A DNA stretch of 21,871 nucleotides from Thalassiosira profunda (lineage: Eukaryota > Bacillariophyta > Thalassiosirophyceae > Thalassiosirales > Thalassiosiraceae), in NCBI GenBank assembly GCA_036939355.1, contig JALLAP010000374.1, positions 1-21,871 on the forward strand. Reading direction: 5' to 3'. The position numbers and the translations under genes were made by a program. Under the pieces are notes generated by a model. That model did not search any database. It saw only the letters and a list, made by a program, of their open reading frames with translations, and was not told where the DNA came from. This document shows, piece after piece, positions 1-7,958 of this stretch (within the stretch, counting starts at the first letter, position 1; each line of letters begins with the position of its first letter).

Positions 1-1344
1 CCTGTGAATATCCACGCATTCCGATGTCTCATCATTCCATCGTTGCAGTTGCTGTTGTATCGGCCAATGATTGGCATGCGCCCGAAAGCTCCTCGGTGGC
101 TCTGCATCCGGAACCCTGTTGTCAACCGGTCCACGCTCCCGTTGTCCCACAGACTCGGCGCCAATGGATAGCTTCGGCCCTTCAATTCCTCCAATACTTC
201 TTCGGGGTCGAATGCCTCGCTTTTAAATTCGTGCGTGGCTCCGATAACGAATCGCTGCGATGACGCATCGAGTTGCGGCAAGGGAGATACGTATTTCCCG
301 CAGAGGAAGGCCTCGTTCGTTGTTGCATCCGACCCAGGCAGACTCATCTCCACCGACTGTCCTCGCACAAGTTGTACTGGAAGCTTGTTGCTGTCAACAA
401 ACTGATCGTGAAGTATTCCCGCCCCCGCAGACAATACCACCGCATCGAATTGCGACAGTTGGTCGTCGTTGTCATTTGCAGTGACTGGGGCCACCTCCCA
501 CTGCACACTTCCATCCATCTCGTCTGCCTTCCTCTCGCACTCCTCCCACAGCCCCTGCAGGTAGAATGGCACATGTATCACTTTGCAGCCACCGCCCAGC
601 TTCAGCCCACCGAGCGAATCGACCCCAAAGGCATCCTGCATCTCCTCTCTCGACATCCACGCGGCCAGAGTTGGATAATTCTTCACCGTGTGCTTCAGTT
701 GTTCGACGTTTTTGTCCGTCAGTGCAACGCGGTAGAGGTGCGGTCGAAGTATGCAATCGGGGCGGTGCTTCGCCGCCGCTTCGATCAGACGAGTGGAGCA
801 TTTGAGCGCATGCTTGCCATTGTGAATGAGTTTGCCTCGCGGCGAGAACGGGTGTATCAATCTGACATACGCAGACCAGAGTCGAGGTGCATTGAGATGC
901 GATTGAATGAAAAATAGGAGCGTCAGTGCACCACTCTGTGAGGAGGCAACCGACCCCGATCGACTGATCAAGAACTCACCCACCAGCGACTGCCGACGCA
1001 CCACCCTCTCCGACGTTGCAACTGTCAAAGACGGTGATGTGCATTCCCTTCTTTTCACTTCTTGCAACATCGAGGAGATGATACGCCGCCGACATCCCCG
1101 CTAGACCTCCACCGACGATGCCCACCTTTGTGATCGGGAGGCAGTCGCCGTCGCTTCGATCGGATAGGTTGCGTGCCGTTCTCTGACGGCCCATTGAGCG
1201 CACGTTTCCAGCGGCGAAGCATGATGCGACGCGGCATCTGCGAGCGCCGACCGCATTCGCCGCAACACATTGCAACATCATAGAAACGAAGAGGACTGTC
1301 GCCGGTCGAGTCCGAGCGCATGATTTATGTCCGGCTTCACCCAT
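1..1344 (-). CDS. FAD-dependent oxidoreductase (DAO / MnmC C-terminal-like), partial
   Basis: Two exons are visible, 1344-980 and 861-1, joined in frame across an intron at 862-979; the gene continues past the left edge (about 408 codons seen). Residues about 71-83 hold the Rossmann dinucleotide motif VGIVGGGLAG (GxGxxG), and an acidic residue follows the second strand (VFD). The splice joins AGG to LIHPFSPRGKL, a junction motif typical of DAO-fold oxidoreductases related to the MnmC oxidase domain and glycine oxidase. The last visible residues (WIFTG) look like the start of the second FAD-binding GLGSRG region. These enzymes oxidise secondary or tertiary amines using FAD; the substrate here is unknown. 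The N-terminus has a hydrophobic stretch (ATVLFVSMMLQCVAANA) followed by a basic segment, which may be an organelle presequence. The first in-frame ATG is at 1344; a GTG lies just before it. Confidence 0.85.
862..979 (-). other. Intron in FAD oxidoreductase gene
   Basis: 118 bp, GTGAGT donor at 979 and AG acceptor at 862, phase 2. Removing it restores the AGG-LIHPFSPRG family motif, while reading through meets a stop immediately after the donor. Confidence 0.85.
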
Positions 1345-1362
1345 CACCCATCACCCATCACC
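1338..1362. repeat. Short CACCCAT tandem repeat
   Basis: About three and a half copies of a 7-bp unit (CACCCAT) overlap the start codon of the leftward FAD gene. Its role is unknown and it may be simple-sequence drift. Confidence 0.7.
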
Positions 1363-1734
1363 TCCGGCCATCAAAATGATCGCAGCTGGATCACCCCCCA
1401 GATGTGCTCTTCTTCCAACACGTTGATAAACCAGCACTCAAGAAGCCTCTCGACCGTCGAGTGTGGGGGTGATGGAGGTTGTTGGGGGAGCGGGTTGGCG
1501 GCGCCGGCGGGGCGGGCTACGGGCCCAAGGGAGCTAGCAGGGCATAAGGCTCCGTCTGAGCTCTGAGCTCGAGAAGCGGGTAGCTAGGAATTGTGGGTTT
1601 ACGTAGTACAAAGCAGGGTAGCCAGCGGGACAAACGACTTCTTCGCTGACCTCTCCCCCGCCCGCCCAAACACAAAGCGCCTGCGCCAGCATTGCAAAGC
1701 AAAGGACCGGCCGCGACAACGTACCACTCCAACC
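1345..1734. other. Divergent intergenic region
   Basis: About 390 bp between the start codons of two divergent genes. It should hold both promoters and 5' untranslated regions. I see no RNA gene or convincing reading frame; open frames here lack an ATG or family resemblance. Confidence 0.5.
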
Positions 1735-3126
1735 ATGATGACGATGGGCGGGCGGATGCCCTCTCTCGGCGATATCCGCCAGGTAATGGCCAAGAAGGGA
1801 GGTTCGGTGGCGGCGGCCACCTCCGCCGATCGAGGGCCAACCAAGATATGCGGGCGCACCCGCTCCGACATGCCGTACAGCTCCAACTCCGCCACCACAT
1901 CGAGCCGGCCAACGTCGTTGGAGTCTCTGATCGCAACGATCCCGTCCAGCCCGATCAGCCTCGGCAGCCCATTCAGGGAGGAGGCGTCACCGGGCGGCAG
2001 CGACGACCCGCCTACGCCGACGGCTGTTCGTCATTGCAATCCCCCTTCGCCCCATCTGACTGCCAAAAGCCCCGGCGTGGCCGTCATCGAGTTCGAAAGG
2101 GACGAGGTGACCCCCGCGGCTGCCACCAAGGCCAATCCCATCAAGATGCCCTTGTCCACCGTCAAGGAGGACGAATCGCCCGACGCGCAACGATGGGTCG
2201 GCATTGGACTGGAGGGCGAGGTGGTCGCCGTGAGCGTCGGCACCGTCTCCCCGGACTTGAGCGAGGAGTCCCGAGAGGCGAGCGAGAAGGGCATTCGCGC
2301 GGACGTTGCAATCCCGCAACCCCAGCCGGCCATGCCGCGCCCGCTGGCCGACCAGAGGCCGATTCCGCGGGCGATTGATTTCCGCAGGGTCGACGTGTCA
2401 GCGGCGGAGCCGTCGCTCGGGCAGGGGTTGGCCACCAAGTTGATGCAGGACGTGGACGAATTGAGCATCGATTTGAGCGTGCTGGGAGACGTCGACTCGA
2501 TTTCGTCCGCCATGACAAAGAGCGAAGCCGTGAGCCTCGCGCAGCGACTGGGGAAGATCGAACGGCGGCTGCTGGAGGCGGCGGGCGAAACGGGACGTAT
2601 GGACGCCTTGCGGGCGCTGGCTAAGGCCACGCAGGAGCAGTCGAAGCGAGCGGACAAGCTGGAAAAGAAGTGTGCAAAGCAAACCAAGAAGATTGGCACG
2701 CTTAATGACATGCTACAGCGGTTGAACGACGGGAGGAAACGCGATAGGGCCCAGCGAGACAAGGCGCGGGCGGAGGTGGAAGAACTGAAGAAATCTACCG
2801 CCGACCTCTCGCTGCAACTGGCTCGATCCGACGAGCATAACGAAATCTTGGCTAAGAAGCTGGCCCAGATGGAAAAGGACGCGTCCCTCCGCTCCAACCA
2901 AAAGCGCAACCACGGCGTAAAGGCGAAGTATGATCGACTGCGCAAGGAGGCCCGCCGGCGAGCGGAGGAAGACAGGGCCACGATACGCGGCTTGGAGCTC
3001 AAAATGACCGCGATGGCCGAGGTGCACGCCAAGAAGGAGAAGCGGAGCCGGGAGAAGATTCGACTGTTGGGCAGGAAGAAGGGCGTCTTGGAAGAACAAG
3101 TCAGATTGCTGGGGGGAGAGGACTAG
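1735..3126 (+). CDS. Coiled-coil protein of unknown function
   Basis: A single uninterrupted frame of 463 residues. The frame is open upstream to 1591, but its only possible start there is a TTG; the first ATG is at 1735 in a good context (aaccATG), so I start there. The N-terminal half (about residues 1-250) is rich in Ser, Pro, Thr and Gly and looks disordered. From about residue 255 to the end the protein is dominated by Lys, Arg, Glu, Ala and Leu with heptad spacing (for example KKSTADLSLQLARSDEHNEI), predicting one long, very basic coiled coil. No catalytic motif, signal peptide or membrane segment is seen. I do not recognise the family. A structural or scaffold role would be a guess from composition only. 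It ends 147 bp before the end of the convergent calpain gene. Confidence 0.75.
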   Translation: MMTMGGRMPSLGDIRQVMAKKGGSVAAATSADRGPTKICGRTRSDMPYSSNSATTSSRPTSLESLIATIPSSPISLGSPFREEASPGGSDDPPTPTAVRHCNPPSPHLTAKSPGVAVIEFERDEVTPAAATKANPIKMPLSTVKEDESPDAQRWVGIGLEGEVVAVSVGTVSPDLSEESREASEKGIRADVAIPQPQPAMPRPLADQRPIPRAIDFRRVDVSAAEPSLGQGLATKLMQDVDELSIDLSVLGDVDSISSAMTKSEAVSLAQRLGKIERRLLEAAGETGRMDALRALAKATQEQSKRADKLEKKCAKQTKKIGTLNDMLQRLNDGRKRDRAQRDKARAEVEELKKSTADLSLQLARSDEHNEILAKKLAQMEKDASLRSNQKRNHGVKAKYDRLRKEARRRAEEDRATIRGLELKMTAMAEVHAKKEKRSREKIRLLGRKKGVLEEQVRLLGGED

Positions 3127-3273
3127 CACCTCCTTTGATTGGATCGGGGATGGTGCTGCTTCGACGCTTCAACATACGTGTCCGTGCTAGGCTGTCCAAC
3201 AACTGCAAAGAAGACCGAGGCAAAAATGAGGCCACATGCAGTGGCTAGAGCCAAATCTACATAACACTTTTCA

Positions 3274-6156
3274 CTACTGCTGCGGGATTTCAACCAGTGC
3301 CAACTCTTTCGACGAAAAGATGTGGAGCTGGAAGCTGCCCTCCTTGCCGACGTCAAAAGTGCTGGCCACCAAGGTGTAGAGGCCCGGAGGAACGAACACG
3401 GTCTCCGAGATGACAAACCCATGCCGGTAATCTCCCGTGTCAATGACTGGCTCCTCGTACAAGTGGTGGATTCGTTTGCTGATTGGTATGCCAGCACCCT
3501 GCCGCTTGCCTCCTCGAGCAACAATTATATTCACCGCCAATTCTTTGGACGCCAGACATTTGATTTGCAGCCTCGTCCCTCCCGTTGGTACGTTGAGGCT
3601 CCACTGAGGATTGGAGCCAAAGGAGCCATTGCCTGGCGGCCCGCCTGCAGTCCCAATCGATAAAGAGAGTGGATCGCTGGAGCCATCCCTCAACTTCCAC
3701 GACCCCGAGAGCTGTTGGAATACCGGCAGCGGCTTTTCCGGGTGTCCCAGTTGGAATTCTTCCGTGCAATAGCAGGATAAAGTGTAGCCGAGGTCATTGG
3801 CCTTTTTGTGCTGGGAGAGCACGATGGAGAGAAACCGATCCGAGCTGCTGACATCGTATCGAACGAGCACGTGTTGGTTGTTGGTATATGCTCCAGAGAG
3901 TACGCACTTTGCGTCAGGATACCACACGCGCCGCCTTGGGTTCTTTATTCGATGCAGGTGCAGCGTGAGGAAATCCGATACCTCTGCTCCTTCCTGCTCC
4001 TGCTTCGTCACGTGCCTCGAGAGCAGTATCCAGAGAGTGGCCTTGCTCCGGATTGCATTATCAGAGAGTGTGACCGTGTATTGTGGATTCTCCCCGACGT
4101 TGTAGGAATCGTCCACCGGTCCAACATCCTTGCGCCAGAAGCCATGCACAGACGTTCGATACCGGAACAGATCTGGGTCGGTGCTCCACGACAAATGCAT
4201 ATTGTGGAAGTAAAGTAACACATCGGACCAGGAAATCCAGAACACGCCGTCGTCGTAATGCGAGGCAGATGTTGCGTCGTATCCAACTTCGGCGCAGAAG
4301 GCTGGATCGCTCCAACCGGCCTTGTCTTGCGGCGAGTATCGCCCTGTCCATCCCTTTGATGCCCAAGGATTCTTTAGCTGAAGCAGTTTTGTTCCATTCG
4401 ACGTCTGAACCACAGATAGTACTGCATAGGCGTGGCCGGTGAAGAGTCCAACTTTCTCAGCCTGCTCTTCCGACAAGTCGGTGCTCGTAGATAAAGTGAT
4501 AAGACAATCCCCGTACGAATTTGCGCTGTACAGCCGATCCCACGCCCTTTGCACCGGAGTCTCAAAGTCTTTGACATTTGCAGGATCTTCCGGGAAGAAG
4601 ATCCGCTCGGGGATCCAACCGGTCAAGCAAAAGAGGTCGACGCCCGAATTCGACCCCGGAAAGTTGTAGCCCCCGCACAATTTCATGTACGCCTTTTCCA
4701 AGATGGCAACCCACAGCTCCAATACAGTTGCATTCGCCTTGCCCAGTGACGTCGTGTGGGAGCAGAGCAGGTTCCCGCGGGAATCCACGGGCAAACGATC
4801 GTCCACCAACACCCTTCTCGCTACCCCGTTGAACCACAGTTTGACCATGTAGATGCCCTGCGGATTGTACACCGGCATCCCCGTCGTCGGATCCTGCGGA
4901 TAGATGAGAGATGAAACCAACCGGCGATTGAACCGGCGCTCGAAATTGCTGCTGCAGCACAATCCCGCGATGAAGGAGCAGTCCGACACGCAGTGTTGTT
5001 TGATGGTGTAGGGTGTGATGGCGTGGATCATTGCAATCTTTGTGGCTGGTACAAAGGGAAGTATGCCACGCATTGCCGCAATCTCCGAGGGTCGGGCCCA
5101 CTTGCACCCCCTCTCCTTTTGCTTGTCCGAGAGTTGCAGCAGGCCGTCGGGATCGGTCCACGGGCGCGCCGGATGATACTCGTACGTTCGGGCCTCGTCG
5201 TCGGACCAGGGCAGGAAGAGGCCGGAGGCGATGCGAGAGGACCACTTTAGAACCTTCACCTCGTACGGAGTCAGCTTGTCCGCTCGGCTTGGTGGCGATA
5301 TCTGATCAACGCGGGCCGGAGTAGGAGCGGGCGACGGCTCCGGCGAGGGCTCTGTTAAAACGTGCTTCAGCTTCTGCACCCGGTCCAACGCCAGCTTGCT
5401 CTTTCGGCGGAGGGATACCACCTCTTTCTGTGTTGGTGTGGTCGATGTTGACATGTCTGCCGATTGCCGCGACGATTGCCCACTTGCGGTAACTGTTTCC
5501 CCTCCCGTCTCTCCCGATAGCAATTTGATGGCGCGCGAGAAGCAAGTCACGGCCTGAAGGTACCGATCGATGGCCAGCATCGTCTCCCCCCGCTCATCGT
5601 GGTCGAGCGCGGTCCCGAGCAGTCGGTTGGCCTTGTCGGCGGATTGCGTGGCCTGCAGTTGCCGCTTCTCGGTGCGCTTCGATTCTTGGCGCGTCGCGCT
5701 GACAGCTGCCACAGGCGGAGCTGCATTGCCATCCACTGCGGGATGAAGCTGCGATCCGTGCGAGGCCTCCCACGACGAGGCGCCGTCTCTCATTACGGTG
5801 CACGTCTCGCTGCTGGACCTCTGGTGCTTCTGCCGCTGTTCCTGCTCGGCGACCTTCAATCCCTTCACCTCCTTCAGCATCTCGTCCGCATGTCGCTCAT
5901 AGAGCTCAATGTTCTCCGCGAGCAGCTGCCTAGTCTTGGCCGCCTCCTCCGCCGTCCCTTGGCCGTTCTGGAGGCCGCGGATGTGGCGCTTCATGAGGTA
6001 GCACGCCTCGTTGTACTTGGCGGCGCTTCGCTCGAGGACCTCCCACGACGGCCCGCCGCTGGGCGCGCCGTCGGACGACGTTGTGGTGGCCTCCGTTTCG
6101 AGCTCCTTCGCCTCCGCGAGGAGGGCGAAGGCCTCGTCGATGAGAGTGGCCGCCAT
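3274..6156 (-). CDS. Calpain-7 / PalB-like cysteine protease with MIT domains
   Basis: Single exon, 960 residues from the first in-frame ATG at 6156; the frame stays open to 6321 but without an ATG. Residues about 1-100 form a MIT helical bundle (LIDEAFALLAEAKELE...), and a second MIT-like segment is at about 172-215 (ADKANRLLGTALDHDERGE). MIT domains bind ESCRT-III tails, so action on endosomal membranes is expected. The calpain protease core spans about 365-660 with a complete catalytic set: oxyanion Gln387 and Cys393 in QHCVSDCSF, His575 in GHAYAV and Asn596 in LKNPW. The rest (about 670-960) matches the beta-sandwich C2-like domains of calpain-7, ending in a PPGLYTLVASTF strand. Human calpain-7 is about 813 residues, so this one is longer, mainly in the Ser/Pro-rich linkers. 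In fungi the homologue (PalB/Rim13) works in pH signalling; the substrate here is unknown. Confidence 0.93.
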   Translation of the reverse strand: MAATLIDEAFALLAEAKELETEATTTSSDGAPSGGPSWEVLERSAAKYNEACYLMKRHIRGLQNGQGTAEEAAKTRQLLAENIELYERHADEMLKEVKGLKVAEQEQRQKHQRSSSETCTVMRDGASSWEASHGSQLHPAVDGNAAPPVAAVSATRQESKRTEKRQLQATQSADKANRLLGTALDHDERGETMLAIDRYLQAVTCFSRAIKLLSGETGGETVTASGQSSRQSADMSTSTTPTQKEVVSLRRKSKLALDRVQKLKHVLTEPSPEPSPAPTPARVDQISPPSRADKLTPYEVKVLKWSSRIASGLFLPWSDDEARTYEYHPARPWTDPDGLLQLSDKQKERGCKWARPSEIAAMRGILPFVPATKIAMIHAITPYTIKQHCVSDCSFIAGLCCSSNFERRFNRRLVSSLIYPQDPTTGMPVYNPQGIYMVKLWFNGVARRVLVDDRLPVDSRGNLLCSHTTSLGKANATVLELWVAILEKAYMKLCGGYNFPGSNSGVDLFCLTGWIPERIFFPEDPANVKDFETPVQRAWDRLYSANSYGDCLITLSTSTDLSEEQAEKVGLFTGHAYAVLSVVQTSNGTKLLQLKNPWASKGWTGRYSPQDKAGWSDPAFCAEVGYDATSASHYDDGVFWISWSDVLLYFHNMHLSWSTDPDLFRYRTSVHGFWRKDVGPVDDSYNVGENPQYTVTLSDNAIRSKATLWILLSRHVTKQEQEGAEVSDFLTLHLHRIKNPRRRVWYPDAKCVLSGAYTNNQHVLVRYDVSSSDRFLSIVLSQHKKANDLGYTLSCYCTEEFQLGHPEKPLPVFQQLSGSWKLRDGSSDPLSLSIGTAGGPPGNGSFGSNPQWSLNVPTGGTRLQIKCLASKELAVNIIVARGGKRQGAGIPISKRIHHLYEEPVIDTGDYRHGFVISETVFVPPGLYTLVASTFDVGKEGSFQLHIFSSKELALVEIPQQ

Positions 6157-6486
6157 GGCGCGCGTTGCAACGCCCCGGCGCTGCGCCCGTGTCGTGCACC
6201 GCGAGCGACGGGCGGGAAGGGGAAGGTGCAGCACAATGCAGCAACTGCATTGAGGGCAGTTTAGATTTAGCGGGCGGATATCCGGGCATAGGCGGGATGA
6301 TTGCCCCGCGTGGCCCCCCAACCACCACCATAGCGCTCTTTGTTACGGAAAGTTTGCGAGGGGTCACTAAATTTTTTGGAGGGGAAACCATCTCCCCCGT
6401 CTAAATCCAAAGAGCTCGCGGAAGGGGACGCGACAACAAGTTGCAAGTTGACCCATCAGCACACGGTGCTGAGACAAAGATCAATC
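6157..6486. other. Divergent intergenic region
   Basis: 330 bp between the calpain and beta-hydroxylase start codons. It presumably carries two back-to-back promoters and leader sequences. I see no gene, tRNA or clear repeat in it. Confidence 0.5.
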
Positions 6487-7590
6487 ATGCTTCGCCCCGC
6501 CCTCGCCTGCGGGCGGCTCCACCGGCCGCGCTACCGGTCTCTCGGGGGCAGCGGTGCTCCCGGGCAATCATCCGCGCTATTTTCTTCCGAGGCGGCACCC
6601 GGGGAACAGCCACAGCCACAACAACCCCCCGATGATGCCGCCACCATCGTCCAGGGGCCGTCGCTCCTCGCCGCCACGGGAGCGCACCGGCCGTCGCCCT
6701 CGCTGTTCCACCTGCCGGGCCTGCGGTCTCTGCCCGTCTGGACGGCGCCAGAACCATCGGGCGAGCAAAATGAAAATCAGCGCAGGCACCGCATCGCGTT
6801 TAACGATCCCATCGTTACATCGGCAGTGCAGCACGTGGAGGCAAACTACGACGACATTCGGGCGGAGTACTTCGCGGCCGTGCTGGGGCAGGGAAACGAG
6901 GTCGATCCGCAGAGGAGCGATAGCGTCTCGAAGCCATTGGAACCTGATTACGACGTGGCCTCGAAGGGTGGAGAGCACGCCGAAGATGCCCTGCACAAGG
7001 GCTCGTGGGATTGGCACTCGTACATATTGAACGGGACAAAGAACGAGGGGTTCCAGGAGAGATGTCCCAAGACGGCGCGGGTGGTGGACGACGTGAGTGC
7101 TGAATTGGATGCGTGCGGTAAATGTTTCTCCCACGTTGGATCTCATACATTGACACACAAACAATAGCTGGAAAAGGAGGGGATGCTGTTTGGCACGCCC
7201 TTTTCGTTCTGCTTCTTCTCCACCCTGCACGGCCACTCCTCCATCCAGGCGCATACCGGCCCGATGAACTTGCGGCTGCGCATGCATTTGCCGCTGGTGG
7301 TGCCAAAGAAAGCGGACGCGTCGCCCGCCCCTCCCAACGATACGCAGCAATCGGCAACCCGACCGGCCGTCGGAATGCGCGTGGCCGATCAAATCAGGGA
7401 GTGGCACGAGGGATCGGCCGTCGTCCTGGACGACTCGTACGTGCACGAGGTCTGGAACGAGACGGACGAGCCCCGGGTGCTGTTCCTGCTAGACGTGTGG
7501 CACCCCGACGTCCGAAGGGACGAGCGGGAGAGGATCACGAACATGTTCGCGTACGCCCGGGAGAAGGGATGGGTCGGCGCGAGCAAATGA
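6487..7590 (+). CDS. Aspartyl/asparaginyl beta-hydroxylase-like 2-oxoglutarate oxygenase
   Basis: Exons 6487-7092 and 7168-7590 give 342 residues. The C-terminal domain (about 185-330) is a double-stranded beta-helix of the Asp/Asn beta-hydroxylase family. Iron ligands His231 (in IQAHTGPMNLRLRMHLPL) and His295 (in LDDSYVHEVWNET) are present, and Arg305 (ten residues after the second His, in PRVLFLLDVWHPD) matches the 2-oxoglutarate-binding Arg of human AspH. As in that family there is no acidic third ligand. Family members hydroxylate Asp or Asn side chains, often in EGF-like domains, using Fe(II), O2 and 2-oxoglutarate; the substrate here is unknown. The first ~110 residues are low complexity (Pro, Gly, Ser, Gln), and the Arg-rich extreme N-terminus (MLRPALACGRLHRPRYR) could be a mitochondrial presequence. 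No membrane anchor is seen, unlike animal AspH. Confidence 0.9.
7093..7167 (+). other. Intron in beta-hydroxylase-like gene
   Basis: 75 bp, GTGAGT...ATAG, phase 0. Splicing joins ARVVDD to LEKEGMLFGTPF and removes an in-frame stop (the acceptor TAG). Confidence 0.88.
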
Positions 7591-7823
7591 AATGGGCAGC
7601 GCCGCTCCCTTTGGACGCGCTGTGGGGGCGCATTTTCCTCATTTGCAAAGATTGGGTGCGAGTTGACGAAAATGGACTGGATGGATTTCGACCGAAGGCG
7701 AAACACAACTACAACTCCCTTCACCTGTCGAAAGGTCCGACGCCCACCGCAACACCGCATCGTCGACGTGACCCTGCTCCTTGCTCAAGGCCCCACCGCC
7801 AAGCTCCCATTAGAAGATCAACG

Positions 7824-7958
7824 ATGGCTGCCTCCACAGTTCCATCTCAAGTGTGGGACGTACTTCTTACGTACTTCTCCCGGCGCTTCGTGGAGGATGC
7901 CGAGGATCGGGACCTGTTTCGTTCGCACGGCTTGGACGAAAAATGGTTGCTGACCTAA
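7824..7958 (+). other. Out-of-frame 5' segment of the LRR gene
   Basis: An ATG at 7824 opens a 44-residue frame (starts MAASTVPSQVWDVLL, ends HGLDEKWLLT) that stops at 7956-7958. It overlaps the start of the LRR frame, which lies one frame away. It reads like a genuine amphipathic protein N-terminus, and the two frames would join smoothly at the run of five A at 7939-7943 if one more A were present. It may be the true N-terminus split by an indel, or an upstream ORF. Confidence 0.5.

Noticed and set aside
273..917. Plus-strand open frame of 214 codons
   Set aside because: Antisense of FAD-oxidoreductase exon 2, which has recognisable family sequence.
2031..3032. Minus-strand open frame of 333 codons, Ser/Arg-rich
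   Set aside because: Antisense of the coiled-coil gene; low-complexity composition expected from GC-rich Lys/Glu coding on the other strand.
6157..6321. N-terminal extension of the calpain upstream of the ATG at 6156
   Set aside because: The open frame there has no ATG, and the MIT domain begins right after 6156.
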